DNA of 64,000 nucleotides from Bog-756 sp963710495 (lineage in GTDB: Bacteria > Actinomycetota > Acidimicrobiia > Acidimicrobiales > RAAP-2), in NCBI GenBank assembly GCA_963710495.1, contig CAVQAI010000011.1:558001-622000 (forward strand). The letters are read 5' to 3'. The first letter of the stretch is position 1. The number at the start of each line of letters is the position of its first letter. This document shows positions 26,840 through 33,786 of this stretch, in pieces. Made by a program: the position numbers and the translations under genes. The notes beneath the pieces are model-generated. The model was given only the letters and a program-made list of their open reading frames with translations, had not been told where the DNA came from and made no database searches.

Positions 26840-28429
26840 ATGTTCGAGAGCCTGACCGACCGTTTCGAGGGCATCCTCACCCGGCTCCGGAACCGCGGCC
26901 GGCTGACCGACGCCGACGTCGACGAGGTCCTCCGCGAGATCCGCACCGCCCTGCTCGAGGCGGACGTGGAGATCAGCGTGGTCCGGGGCTTCACCGATGC
27001 CGTGCGCAGCCGGTGCGTGGGTCTCGAGCTGTCCAAGGCCCTCAGCCCCGGCCAGCAGGTGGTCAAGATCGTCGACGAGGAGCTCGTCGCCATCCTCGGC
27101 GGCGAGACCCTACGGGTCACCTATGCCGGCCGCCCGCCCACGGTCGTGCTGCTGGCCGGTCTGCAGGGATCGGGTAAGACGACCACGTCGGCCAAGCTGG
27201 CCCGCTGGTTCAAACAACAGGGTCGCAACCCCCTGTTGGTCGGTGCCGACCTCCAACGTCCAGCCGCGGTGGAACAGCTGCGGGTCCTCGGGCAACAGGC
27301 CGGGATCAGCGTGTTCAGCGAGCCGACCGACCCGGTGGCAGTGGCCGCCGCCGGGGTCGAGGAGGCCCGCCGGCTGGGCCGAGACGTCGTCGTGGTCGAC
27401 ACGGCCGGCCGACTGGCCATCGACGAGGACCTGATGGACGAGATCCGTCGGATCTCGGACGTGGTGGACCCCCACTACACCTTCCTGGTCATCGACGCCA
27501 TGACCGGGCAGGATGCGGTGTCCACGGCCGCCGCCTTCCACCAGGCGCTCACCCTCGACGGGGTCATCCTCACCAAGCTGGACGGCGATGCCCGGGGTGG
27601 GGCGGCCCTCTCCGTCAAGGAGGTGGTGGGCCGGCCCATCGCCTTCGCCTCGACGGGCGAGAAGCTCGACGACTTCGACCAGTTCCATCCGGACCGGATG
27701 GCCGAGCGCATCCTCGGGATGGGCGACGTCCTCAGCCTCATCGAGCAGGCCGAGCGCACCATGGACAAGGAGGTCGCCACCAAGGGAGCGGCGGCCATCC
27801 TCGAGGGCCGGTTCACCCTCGAGGACTTCCTCGAGCAGCTCCAGCAGGTCCGGAAGATGGGGTCCGTCTCGGGGATCTTCTCCATGCTGCCGGGGGTGCC
27901 GAAGGACTTGAAGGAGCTCTCGGCGGCGGTCGACGACCGTCAGATCGACCAGGTCGAAGCCATCATCCACTCCATGACGCCGGCCGAGCGGGTCGAGCCG
28001 AACATCATCGACGGCTCGCGTCGGGTCCGCATCGCCCAAGGCAGCGGCACGGCCACGTCTGACGTCAACGCCCTGCTCAAGCAGTTCAAGGAGATGCGGA
28101 AGATGATGAAGGGCATGGGCAAGGGCGGCGGCAAGGGTGGTCTGGCGGGGGCGATGGGGGGCCTCGGCGGGATGCTCGGGGGCCGTGGGCCCAAGTTGTC
28201 GCCCGACGCACTGGACCAGATGGCCGAGTTGGGTGCGGCCGGCGACATGCCCGGGTTCCCCGGCGCGGGCGGAATGGGCGATGCAGGCTTCGGTGGGGCC
28301 GGGGGCGGTCCAGGGATGGCCCGCACCGGCGGGCGGAACGGCGGCGCCGGTCGCGGCTCGTCCAAGGCGGGGGGGAAGGGCCGGAAGAAGGGGAAGGGCG
28401 GGGGCCGGGTGACGCCCAAGGCTCGCTGA
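26840..28429 (+). CDS. ffh: signal recognition particle protein Ffh
   Basis: A 529-residue SRP54 GTPase that binds signal sequences and 4.5S RNA. The N domain begins MFESLTDRFEGILTRLRNRG. The G domain has LAGLQGSGKTTTSAKLA (residue ~107), GADLQRPAAVEQL, VVDTAGRLAIDEDLMDEI and TKLDGDARGGAAL. The methionine-rich M domain (about 300-440) includes FTLEDFLEQLQQVRKMGSV and RRVRIAQGSGT. The C-terminal ~90 residues are a Gly/Met/Lys-rich low-complexity tail, longer than in E. coli but common in Actinobacteria. No ffs RNA gene was recognised in the window. Confidence 0.96.
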   Translation: MFESLTDRFEGILTRLRNRGRLTDADVDEVLREIRTALLEADVEISVVRGFTDAVRSRCVGLELSKALSPGQQVVKIVDEELVAILGGETLRVTYAGRPPTVVLLAGLQGSGKTTTSAKLARWFKQQGRNPLLVGADLQRPAAVEQLRVLGQQAGISVFSEPTDPVAVAAAGVEEARRLGRDVVVVDTAGRLAIDEDLMDEIRRISDVVDPHYTFLVIDAMTGQDAVSTAAAFHQALTLDGVILTKLDGDARGGAALSVKEVVGRPIAFASTGEKLDDFDQFHPDRMAERILGMGDVLSLIEQAERTMDKEVATKGAAAILEGRFTLEDFLEQLQQVRKMGSVSGIFSMLPGVPKDLKELSAAVDDRQIDQVEAIIHSMTPAERVEPNIIDGSRRVRIAQGSGTATSDVNALLKQFKEMRKMMKGMGKGGGKGGLAGAMGGLGGMLGGRGPKLSPDALDQMAELGAAGDMPGFPGAGGMGDAGFGGAGGGPGMARTGGRNGGAGRGSSKAGGKGRKKGKGGGRVTPKAR

Positions 28430-28584
28430 GCCGGGCGCCCGAACGGCGTGGCCGAAGCCGCTTCTGGGGGCCTGATTGCAGGTCACCCCGGCTTTGGTGG
28501 GAGACTGTCGGTCGCCGTCGACGGCTGGCACGCCGTGAAGGGTGCGTCCGAGGCCGGAACTGCAGGAACGCAAGAGGAGAGATC

Positions 28585-28872
28585 GTGGCCGTAAAGCTCC
28601 GCCTGGTGCGGATCGGGAAGAAGAAGCAGCCCACCTACCGCCTGGTGGCGGCGGACAGCCGTTCGCCCCGGAACGGCCGGTTCATCGAGATCGTGGGCAC
28701 CTACGCGCCCCGCGGCAAGTCGGCGGCCGAGCCCGACGCGGTCATCGAGATCGACAGCGCCAAGGCCGTCAAGTGGCTCTCGGAGGGGGCGCAGCCCACG
28801 GAGCGGGTGGAGAAGCTGCTCAAGCAGTCCGGCGCGCTTGACGAATTCGCCTCGGCCAAGGCGGCCAAGTGA
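28585..28872 (+). CDS. rpsP: 30S ribosomal protein S16
   Basis: A 95-residue S16 beginning at GTG 28585 behind AGAGGAGAG, with MAVKLRLVRIGKKKQPTYRL and the ADSRSPRNGRFIEIVGTY core that binds 16S rRNA. It heads the rpsP-khpA-rimM-trmD-rplS ribosome-maturation group; its stop overlaps the khpA GTG start by four bases. The preceding 155-base gap has no clear gene and presumably holds the promoter. Confidence 0.96.
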   Translation: MAVKLRLVRIGKKKQPTYRLVAADSRSPRNGRFIEIVGTYAPRGKSAAEPDAVIEIDSAKAVKWLSEGAQPTERVEKLLKQSGALDEFASAKAAK

Positions 28873-29207
28873 CCGACGAGATGGCGCTGGACTCGGCGGA
28901 CGATGTGAACACCATCGACGACGTCGATCTTCACGAGGACGACGACCTCGGCAACCGGGTGTCCGGCGGCACGCCCCTGTCGGTGGTGACCTACCTGGTG
29001 AACTCCATCACGTCCGATCCCGACTCGGTGGTGATCAACACCGAGGAGCGCGGCAGCTCCGTCCGCTTCCGGATTCACGTCGCCCCCGACGACATGGGCC
29101 GGGTCATCGGCCGACGTGGCCGGGTGGCCCAGGCCATCCGCACCGTGGTGGCTGCGGCCGGGGCGCGGGACGGCGTCAGGACCAACGTGGACATCGAAGA
29201 CGACTGA
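28869..29207 (+). CDS. khpA: KhpA-type KH domain RNA-binding protein
   Basis: A 112-residue protein with a single KH domain in its C-terminal ~75 residues: SVVTYLVNSITSDPDSVVIN, then the RNA-binding G-x-x-G loop in MGRVIGRRGRVAQAIR and a final TNVDIED strand. In other bacteria KhpA pairs with KhpB to control division and sRNA-mRNA contacts. Here a ~38-residue, very acidic N-terminal extension (DSADDVNTIDDVDLHEDDD) precedes the fold, which is unusual as most KhpA are about 75-80 residues; a downstream start is possible but no better codon is obvious. Confidence 0.9.
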   Translation: MTDEMALDSADDVNTIDDVDLHEDDDLGNRVSGGTPLSVVTYLVNSITSDPDSVVINTEERGSSVRFRIHVAPDDMGRVIGRRGRVAQAIRTVVAAAGARDGVRTNVDIEDD

Positions 29208-29217
29208 GCTCCACCCG

Positions 29218-29808
29218 TTGCCGCCCGGACCCAACGACCGTCCCGGCGGCCACGGTCCTGCCGGCCACGGTCCCGGCGGCCACGGTCCCGTTGACGAGGA
29301 TCCCAGTCCCGCCGCACCGTCGCACCACCACACGGCTGAGCCCACCTTGCTCGAAGTCGGGCGCATCGTGAAGCCCCACGGCTTGCGGGGCGAGGTCATC
29401 GTGGCGCTGACCACCAACCGTGAGGAGCGGGTGGCTCCGGGTTCGTGGATCCGGGCCGGCGACCGCCAATTGCGGGTGGACCGCGCCACGCCGCACCGGG
29501 GTCGGTTCATCGTCAGCTTCGAGGGGGTGAGTGGCATCGACGCAGCCGAAGAGCTCCGTGACCTCCGCCTGTTCGCGCCGCCTCTCGAGGACCAGGATGT
29601 CCTCTGGGTCCACGAGATGATCGGGTCCCGGGTCGAGGATGTCGGCGGCCGGGTGCTCGGAACGGTGGAGGCGGTGCAGGCCAATCCGGCGAGCGACCTG
29701 CTCGTGCTCGACGGCGGTGCGCTCATCCCGCTGCGGTTCGTGGTCGACTCCGACCCCGGGGAGCTCATCACGGTCGACGTCCCCGACGGCTTGGTCGACC
29801 TGGCCTGA
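29218..29808 (+). CDS. rimM: ribosome maturation factor RimM
   Basis: RimM binds S19 and assists maturation of the 30S head. The core begins LLEVGRIVKPHGLRGEVIV (N-terminal RimM barrel) and ends with the PRC barrel DVLWVHEMIGSRVEDVGGRV to ALIPLRFVVD. The start is uncertain: TTG 29218 gives 196 residues with a His/Gly/Pro-rich leader; TTG 29347 starts right at the fold. The leader encodes near-perfect G-G-H-G-P repeats (29242-29292), so the longer form would carry a potential metal-binding tail. Confidence 0.88.
   Translation: MPPGPNDRPGGHGPAGHGPGGHGPVDEDPSPAAPSHHHTAEPTLLEVGRIVKPHGLRGEVIVALTTNREERVAPGSWIRAGDRQLRVDRATPHRGRFIVSFEGVSGIDAAEELRDLRLFAPPLEDQDVLWVHEMIGSRVEDVGGRVLGTVEAVQANPASDLLVLDGGALIPLRFVVDSDPGELITVDVPDGLVDLA
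29242..29292 (+). repeat. short tandem repeat encoding G-x-H-G-P in the rimM leader
   Basis: The motif GGCCACGGTCC(C/T)G is repeated three to four times with GCGGCCACGG spacing. In the rimM frame this reads as alternating Gly-Gly/Ala-Gly-His-Gly-Pro. It lies between the two candidate TTG starts. Confidence 0.7.
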
Positions 29809-29872
29809 GATGCCCCGCTTCCGGGCCGGGCGATGAGGATGCGATCATGAGTATGCGATGGGCGAGGATGCA

Positions 29873-30640
29873 ATGAGGATCGACGTCTTCACCATCTTTC
29901 CGGTGGTCATCCAGGACTACGCCGGCTCCTCCATCCTGGGGCGGGCCCAAGCCGAGGGCCTGCTCGACCTGCGGGTCCGCGACCTGCGGCAGGCGGCCAC
30001 CGACCCCCACCGGTCGGTCGACGACACCCCCTTCGGCGGCGGACCGGGCATGGTGCTCGCCCCCGAGCCTGTGTTCGGCTCGGTGGAAGCGGTGGAAGGG
30101 TCCGAGGGGCTGCCGCGGCCGCTCATCCTGCTCTCGCCCTCCGGCCGGCGGTTCGACCAGCAAGCCGCCGAGGGCCTGTCGCGGCAGCCAGGGGGGTTCT
30201 CGCTGCTCTGCGGGCGCTACGAGGGCGTCGACCAGCGGGTGGCCGACCACCTGGCCGACGAGGAGCTCTCGGTGGGCGACTTCGTGCTTGCCGGCGGCGA
30301 GCTGGCCGCCCTGGTGGTGGTGGAGTCGGTGACCCGGTTGCTGCCCGGCGTGCTCGGCAACGACGAGTCGGTGACCGAGGAGAGCTTCACCGGTGGCCTG
30401 CTCGAATACCCTCAGTTCACTCGGCCGGCCAGTTTCCGCGGGTGGGAGGTCCCCGAGGTGCTCCGGTCCGGCGACCACGGCCGAATCGACCGCTGGCGGC
30501 GGGCCCGGGCCCTCGCCCGTACCCTCGAGCTGCGGCCGGACCTCATCGCGGCCCGGGGTGGCCTGACCGAGGAGGAGGTCGGGCTCCTGGTGGAACAAGG
30601 TGAAGTGCGACTCCTGGGTGATCACGGCTACGATTGTTGA
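29873..30640 (+). CDS. trmD: tRNA (guanine(37)-N(1))-methyltransferase
   Basis: A 255-residue SPOUT-class methyltransferase that methylates G37 next to the anticodon and prevents +1 frameshifting. The start ATG 29873 (MRIDVFTIFPVVI) is preferred over an in-frame ATG five codons earlier. Motifs: DDTPFGGGPGMVL, LLCGRYEGVDQRVAD (trefoil-knot SAM site), ELSVGDFVLAGGELAAL and LLEYPQFTRPASF. The 60 bases before it contain imperfect GCGATGAGGATGCGAT repeats, several with ATG codons. Confidence 0.95.
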   Translation: MRIDVFTIFPVVIQDYAGSSILGRAQAEGLLDLRVRDLRQAATDPHRSVDDTPFGGGPGMVLAPEPVFGSVEAVEGSEGLPRPLILLSPSGRRFDQQAAEGLSRQPGGFSLLCGRYEGVDQRVADHLADEELSVGDFVLAGGELAALVVVESVTRLLPGVLGNDESVTEESFTGGLLEYPQFTRPASFRGWEVPEVLRSGDHGRIDRWRRARALARTLELRPDLIAARGGLTEEEVGLLVEQGEVRLLGDHGYDC

Positions 30641-30822
30641 GCTTCGTCGGTGCCGGGGTTACCCGGTCCGGAGTCGAAAGCTCGGCTGGTGGCCTCGGTC
30701 GCCAGGCTCGGGGTTCGGCGGCTCGCATGGCCCGGGCGAACCGGGTGCGGGTCCACTCTCAGGCTCGAGTGGGTGGCGGCCGGCGAAGGAGAATTCGACC
30801 GATCCCTGGAGGGACGCGCCAG

Positions 30823-31176
30823 ATGAACCCGACCGACACCATCGATCGCGACAGCCTTCGCGACGACGTTCCCGACTTCCGCCCCGGGGACACCGTCAAG
30901 GTCCACGTGCGGGTGGTCGAAGGGACCCGCGAGCGGATCCAGGTCTTCCAGGGCGCGGTGATGCGCCGCCAGGGCACCGGCGTGCGTGAGACGTTCACCG
31001 TGCGCAAGGTCAGCTTCGGGGTGGGAGTGGAACGGACCTTCCCGGTTCACTCCCCGGTCATCGCCCGGACCGAGGTGGTGTCCCAAGGCGACGTCCGGCG
31101 GGCCAAGCTGTACTACCTGCGGGAGCGGCATGGCAAGAGGGCGAAGATCAAGGAGCGCCGGACTGCGCATTCCTGA
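30823..31176 (+). CDS. rplS: 50S ribosomal protein L19
   Basis: A 117-residue L19 at the 30S-50S interface. It starts ATG 30823 behind CTGGAGGGA. The body has FRPGDTVKVHVRVVEGTRER, QVFQGAVMRRQGTGVRETFT, GVGVERTFPVHSPVI and RAKLYYLRERHGKRAKIKE, all typical. The preceding 182 bases hold no gene and may carry a promoter or leader. In mycobacteria lepB and rnhB follow rplS; neither is here. Confidence 0.96.
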   Translation: MNPTDTIDRDSLRDDVPDFRPGDTVKVHVRVVEGTRERIQVFQGAVMRRQGTGVRETFTVRKVSFGVGVERTFPVHSPVIARTEVVSQGDVRRAKLYYLRERHGKRAKIKERRTAHS

Positions 31177-31264
31177 GCCGGCGCCCCGTTCCCGTGGGAG
31201 GGGCCTCACATTTTCGCCTCGTCCCGTGGCCCGTTCGGGCGACCGGGCACCGGACGGTGACCGG

Positions 31265-31270
31265 TACTCT
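31265..31270 (+). promoter_or_regulatory. possible -10 hexamer TACTCT before the DUF2469-yraN pair
   Basis: TACTCT lies 31 nt before the DUF2469 ATG in the 125-base gap after rplS. No convincing -35 is visible. Confidence 0.3.
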
Positions 31271-31301
31271 CGGTCGAGGTGGCCGGATGTCGTGAGCGAC
31301 C

Positions 31302-31595
31302 ATGAGTGAAGAGGATCTCGAGCGTTACGAGTCCGAGATCGAGCTGGCGCTCGTTCAGGAGTACCGGACGGTCCTGCCCCTCTTCTCGTACGTGGTCGAG
31401 ACCGAGCGTCGTTTCTACCTGGCCAACGCGGTCGAGGTGACCGTTCGCTCCGACTCCACTCCGGCCTGCTTGGAGGTCGTGCTGGAGGACGCCTGGGTCT
31501 GGGACATGTACCGGCCGGCGCGATTCGTTCCGTCGGTGAGGATCCTCACCTTCCGCGACGTGAACCTCGAGCGGCTGCCCGAGAAAGACCTGTGA
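31302..31595 (+). CDS. DUF2469 family protein
   Basis: A 97-residue actinobacterial protein of unknown function, homologous to Rv2901c. Shared segments are EDLERYESEIELALVQEYR, VVETERRFYLANAVEV, and DAWVWDMYRPARFVPSVRIL followed by TFRDVNLERL. It is soluble, with no signal peptide. Its stop overlaps the yraN start by four bases, the same pairing order found around Rv2901c-Rv2898c, so it likely shares regulation with that gene. Confidence 0.88.
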   Translation: MSEEDLERYESEIELALVQEYRTVLPLFSYVVETERRFYLANAVEVTVRSDSTPACLEVVLEDAWVWDMYRPARFVPSVRILTFRDVNLERLPEKDL

Positions 31596-32056
31596 CCGCG
31601 GTCGTCGCGGAGCGTCCTTTGGACTCGGACCGGCCCGATCGCCGTACCTCGGGTCGCCCGTCCTTCGGGGATCGGCGCCGAGCGCTCGGAGCGCACGGCG
31701 AATCGCTGGCCGCCCGATGGTACGAAGGCCGCGGTTATGAGGTCCTCGAGCGCAACTGGCGCCGTCGAGAAGGCGAGGTGGACCTCATCGTGCGGCGGGG
31801 GAGCACCGTGGCGTTCTGCGAGGTAAAGGTCCGCTCGAGCGACCGCTTCGGGACCGGCGCCGAGGCGGTCCCGGCCGCCAAGCAGCGCCGGGTCCGGCAC
31901 CTGGCCACGTTGTGGTTGGCCGAGCGAGATCTGGCCCCGGCTGGGGTTCGCCCGGCTCCGGCTCGCCCGGCCTCGGCCCGTGAACGGGTGGAGCTCCGCT
32001 TCGACGTGGTCTCGGTCACCGCCGGTCGGGTCGAGGTCATCCTGGACGCGTTCTGA
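31592..32056 (+). CDS. yraN: YraN/UPF0102 family nuclease-fold protein
   Basis: A 154-residue protein of the PD-(D/E)XK-like UPF0102 family. The core is GAHGESLAARWYEGRGYEVL, NWRRREGEVDLIVRRGSTVAF and CEVKVRSSDRFGTGAEAV, holding the E-x-D...E-x-K residues. A C-terminal F-D-V-V-S-V strand completes the fold. The first 30 residues are a basic, probably disordered tail. The family usually precedes comM and dprA, as it does here two genes later, suggesting a role in DNA processing. Confidence 0.88.
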   Translation: MTAVVAERPLDSDRPDRRTSGRPSFGDRRRALGAHGESLAARWYEGRGYEVLERNWRRREGEVDLIVRRGSTVAFCEVKVRSSDRFGTGAEAVPAAKQRRVRHLATLWLAERDLAPAGVRPAPARPASARERVELRFDVVSVTAGRVEVILDAF

Positions 32057-32104
32057 GTCCCGGCCGGCGCCACCCGCAGAACCGGCCCCATTCACCGTTT
32101 CTCC

Positions 32105-32110
32105 TAGGCT
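32105..32110 (+). promoter_or_regulatory. -10 hexamer TAGGCT for leaderless crotonase-fold gene
   Basis: TAGGCT is 7 nt before ATG 32118 with only cytosines between, so no ribosome-binding site exists. Confidence 0.5.
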
Positions 32111-32117
32111 GCCCCCC

Positions 32118-32912
32118 ATGTCGAACGAGCTCGAGACCCTGATCGTGGAGCGGAAAGACGGCGTGGTCACCGTCACCATGAACCGCCCGGCCCGAAAGAA
32201 CGCGGCCAACGGCCTGATGTGGCGAGAGCTGCTGGCCACCTTCGACGATGTGGCCACCGATCGCAACGATCGAGTCATGGTGCTGACCGGCGCCGGTGAT
32301 GCCTTCTGCTCAGGAGCGGACCTGGGCGACGCCGGAGACGTAGCCGGGCGGCCCGGTGATCCCTACCTGGTCCAGATGCGCGCCCTCGGTGACGTCGCCT
32401 TGCGGTTGCACCGGATCCCCAAACCCACGATCGCCAAGGTGGGTGGCGTGGCCGCCGGCGCAGGAATGAGTATGGCGCTCGGTTGTGACCTCGTAGTGGC
32501 GTCCGAGTCGGCACGCTTCTCCCAGATCTTCGCTCGGCGCGGGCTGTCGGTCGACTTCGGCGCGTCCTGGCTGCTGCCACGCTTCGTCGGGCTCCACCGG
32601 GCCAAGGAGCTCGCCTTCTTCGCCGACATCATCAGTGCCCAGGAGGCGGCCGAGTTCGGAATCGTCAACCGGGTCGTGCCCGGCGGCGAGCTCGACGAAT
32701 TCGTGGCCGACTGGGCCGAACGGCTGGCGGCCGGGCCCCCGTTGGCGCTGTCCATGATCAAGACGATGCTCAACAACTCGGCCAACCTCTCCATGGACCA
32801 AGCGCTGGAAGAGGAGACGCGCTCCCAGGCAGTCAACTTCTCAACGGCCGACACGATGGAAGCCATCAGTGCCTTCAAGGAGAAGCGCGACCCGCAGTTC
32901 CGGGGGCGTTGA
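32118..32912 (+). CDS. enoyl-CoA hydratase/isomerase family protein (atypical active site)
   Basis: A 264-residue crotonase-fold protein. NRPARKNAANG, VLTGAGDAFCSGADLGD (oxyanion hole) and VAAGAGMSMALGCDLVVASE are clear family motifs. Aligning the helix with rat crotonase, the two catalytic glutamates fall on Ser and Phe (GAGMSMA and FSQIFARRG), while an Asp occurs in GLSVDFGASWLLPRF, the place used by PaaG-type isomerases. It is therefore unlikely to be a standard hydratase; double-bond isomerase is the better guess. It starts leaderless from ATG 32118 and stands between yraN and comM, a position not typical for lipid genes. Confidence 0.85.
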   Translation: MSNELETLIVERKDGVVTVTMNRPARKNAANGLMWRELLATFDDVATDRNDRVMVLTGAGDAFCSGADLGDAGDVAGRPGDPYLVQMRALGDVALRLHRIPKPTIAKVGGVAAGAGMSMALGCDLVVASESARFSQIFARRGLSVDFGASWLLPRFVGLHRAKELAFFADIISAQEAAEFGIVNRVVPGGELDEFVADWAERLAAGPPLALSMIKTMLNNSANLSMDQALEEETRSQAVNFSTADTMEAISAFKEKRDPQFRGR

Positions 32913-33096
32913 GGCTGGCCCCGGGGTGTGGGCGGGCCTTTCTGAGGCGTTTGAACGATCTCAGTGGTCGAGGGTCCGGTGGTCACCTGCAGCTCAGGTC
33001 GAAAGGAGCCCCGCCCGTCGTCAGCGCAGCTGGCCGGAATCAGGCGGACCGGGGGGCTTCTCGTAGGTTCCTCGCAAGCGAACGCGAGGTGTCGAT

Positions 33097-33357
33097 GTGG
33101 TCGGCGAGATCTTTGGCCTAGACGGTTTGATCATTCTCTTTCTGATTCTGATACTTGTGACCCTCGTGCTTCCGATCTGGGCGGTCGTTGAAGCGGCGTC
33201 ACGACCATATGGCGCATTCACTGCAGCCGGATCGTCCAAGGTGCTGTGGATCGTGCTGATCATCGTCTTCTGGCTATTGACGTGGATCGTCGGCATCGTG
33301 CTCTCCGTCGTCTACCTGGCTGCCATCCGACCTCGGGTGAGGGTCGTGACCGCATGA
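33097..33357 (+). CDS. small two-helix membrane protein
   Basis: An 86-residue protein dominated by two transmembrane helices: LIILFLILILVTLVLPIWAVVEAA and VLWIVLIIVFWLLTWIVGIVLSVVYLAAI. A short loop with ASRPYGAFTAAGSSK joins them, and a basic tail ends it. Architecture resembles small actinobacterial DUF2516-like proteins of unknown role. The DNA here is visibly richer in A/T than its neighbours. The start GTG 33097 has a weak GCGAGG ribosome-binding site. Confidence 0.7.
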   Translation: MVGEIFGLDGLIILFLILILVTLVLPIWAVVEAASRPYGAFTAAGSSKVLWIVLIIVFWLLTWIVGIVLSVVYLAAIRPRVRVVTA

Positions 33358-33786
33358 AGCCCGTGCGCCCCGATCGGGGCCAGCAGAAGCCGCTCCATCG
33401 TCGACTCTCGGATCTCCGCCGGTCAGATATTCGGACCGACACAGGTCTGCGGTGGCCGGCTTCGTGGAAGGAGGCGCCGCCGTCTGATCGCCAGCGGTGG
33501 CATTGGGCTCTGCTTGTTCCGCTTTGGCGACGATCAGTGCCACCGCATCGGTCGGGTCGGTAGCGCCTTGGGGGATCGGGGCATGTCGCGGCGTTGAGCA
33601 ACCTCGGTTGACACAGCGTGTGTTGATGTGACAGCCGCTCTCTAGCGTGCACGGTGCTTCGAGCGGCCGCTCGCACCCTGTCACCCGCGGCCCTCCCATC
33701 CTGGATCCCTGATGAGGCGCGACGATCCGAAAGCTCGATGAGCTGAAGGCGCGATGAGCCGAGCAGGGACGTCCGTCGGAGGCGCC
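33358..33786. other. gene-free stretch upstream of comM with palindrome
   Basis: About 430 bases with no convincing gene; a 69-codon frame from 33354 overlaps the preceding stop but has no family look. At 33611-33623 there is a perfect interrupted palindrome ACACA-GCG-TGTGT inside TTGACACAGCGTGTGTTGA. The TTGACA (33608-33613) has no -10 at normal spacing; TAGCGT (33643-33648) is 29 nt further. This probably carries the comM-dprA promoter and a regulator site. Confidence 0.4.
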
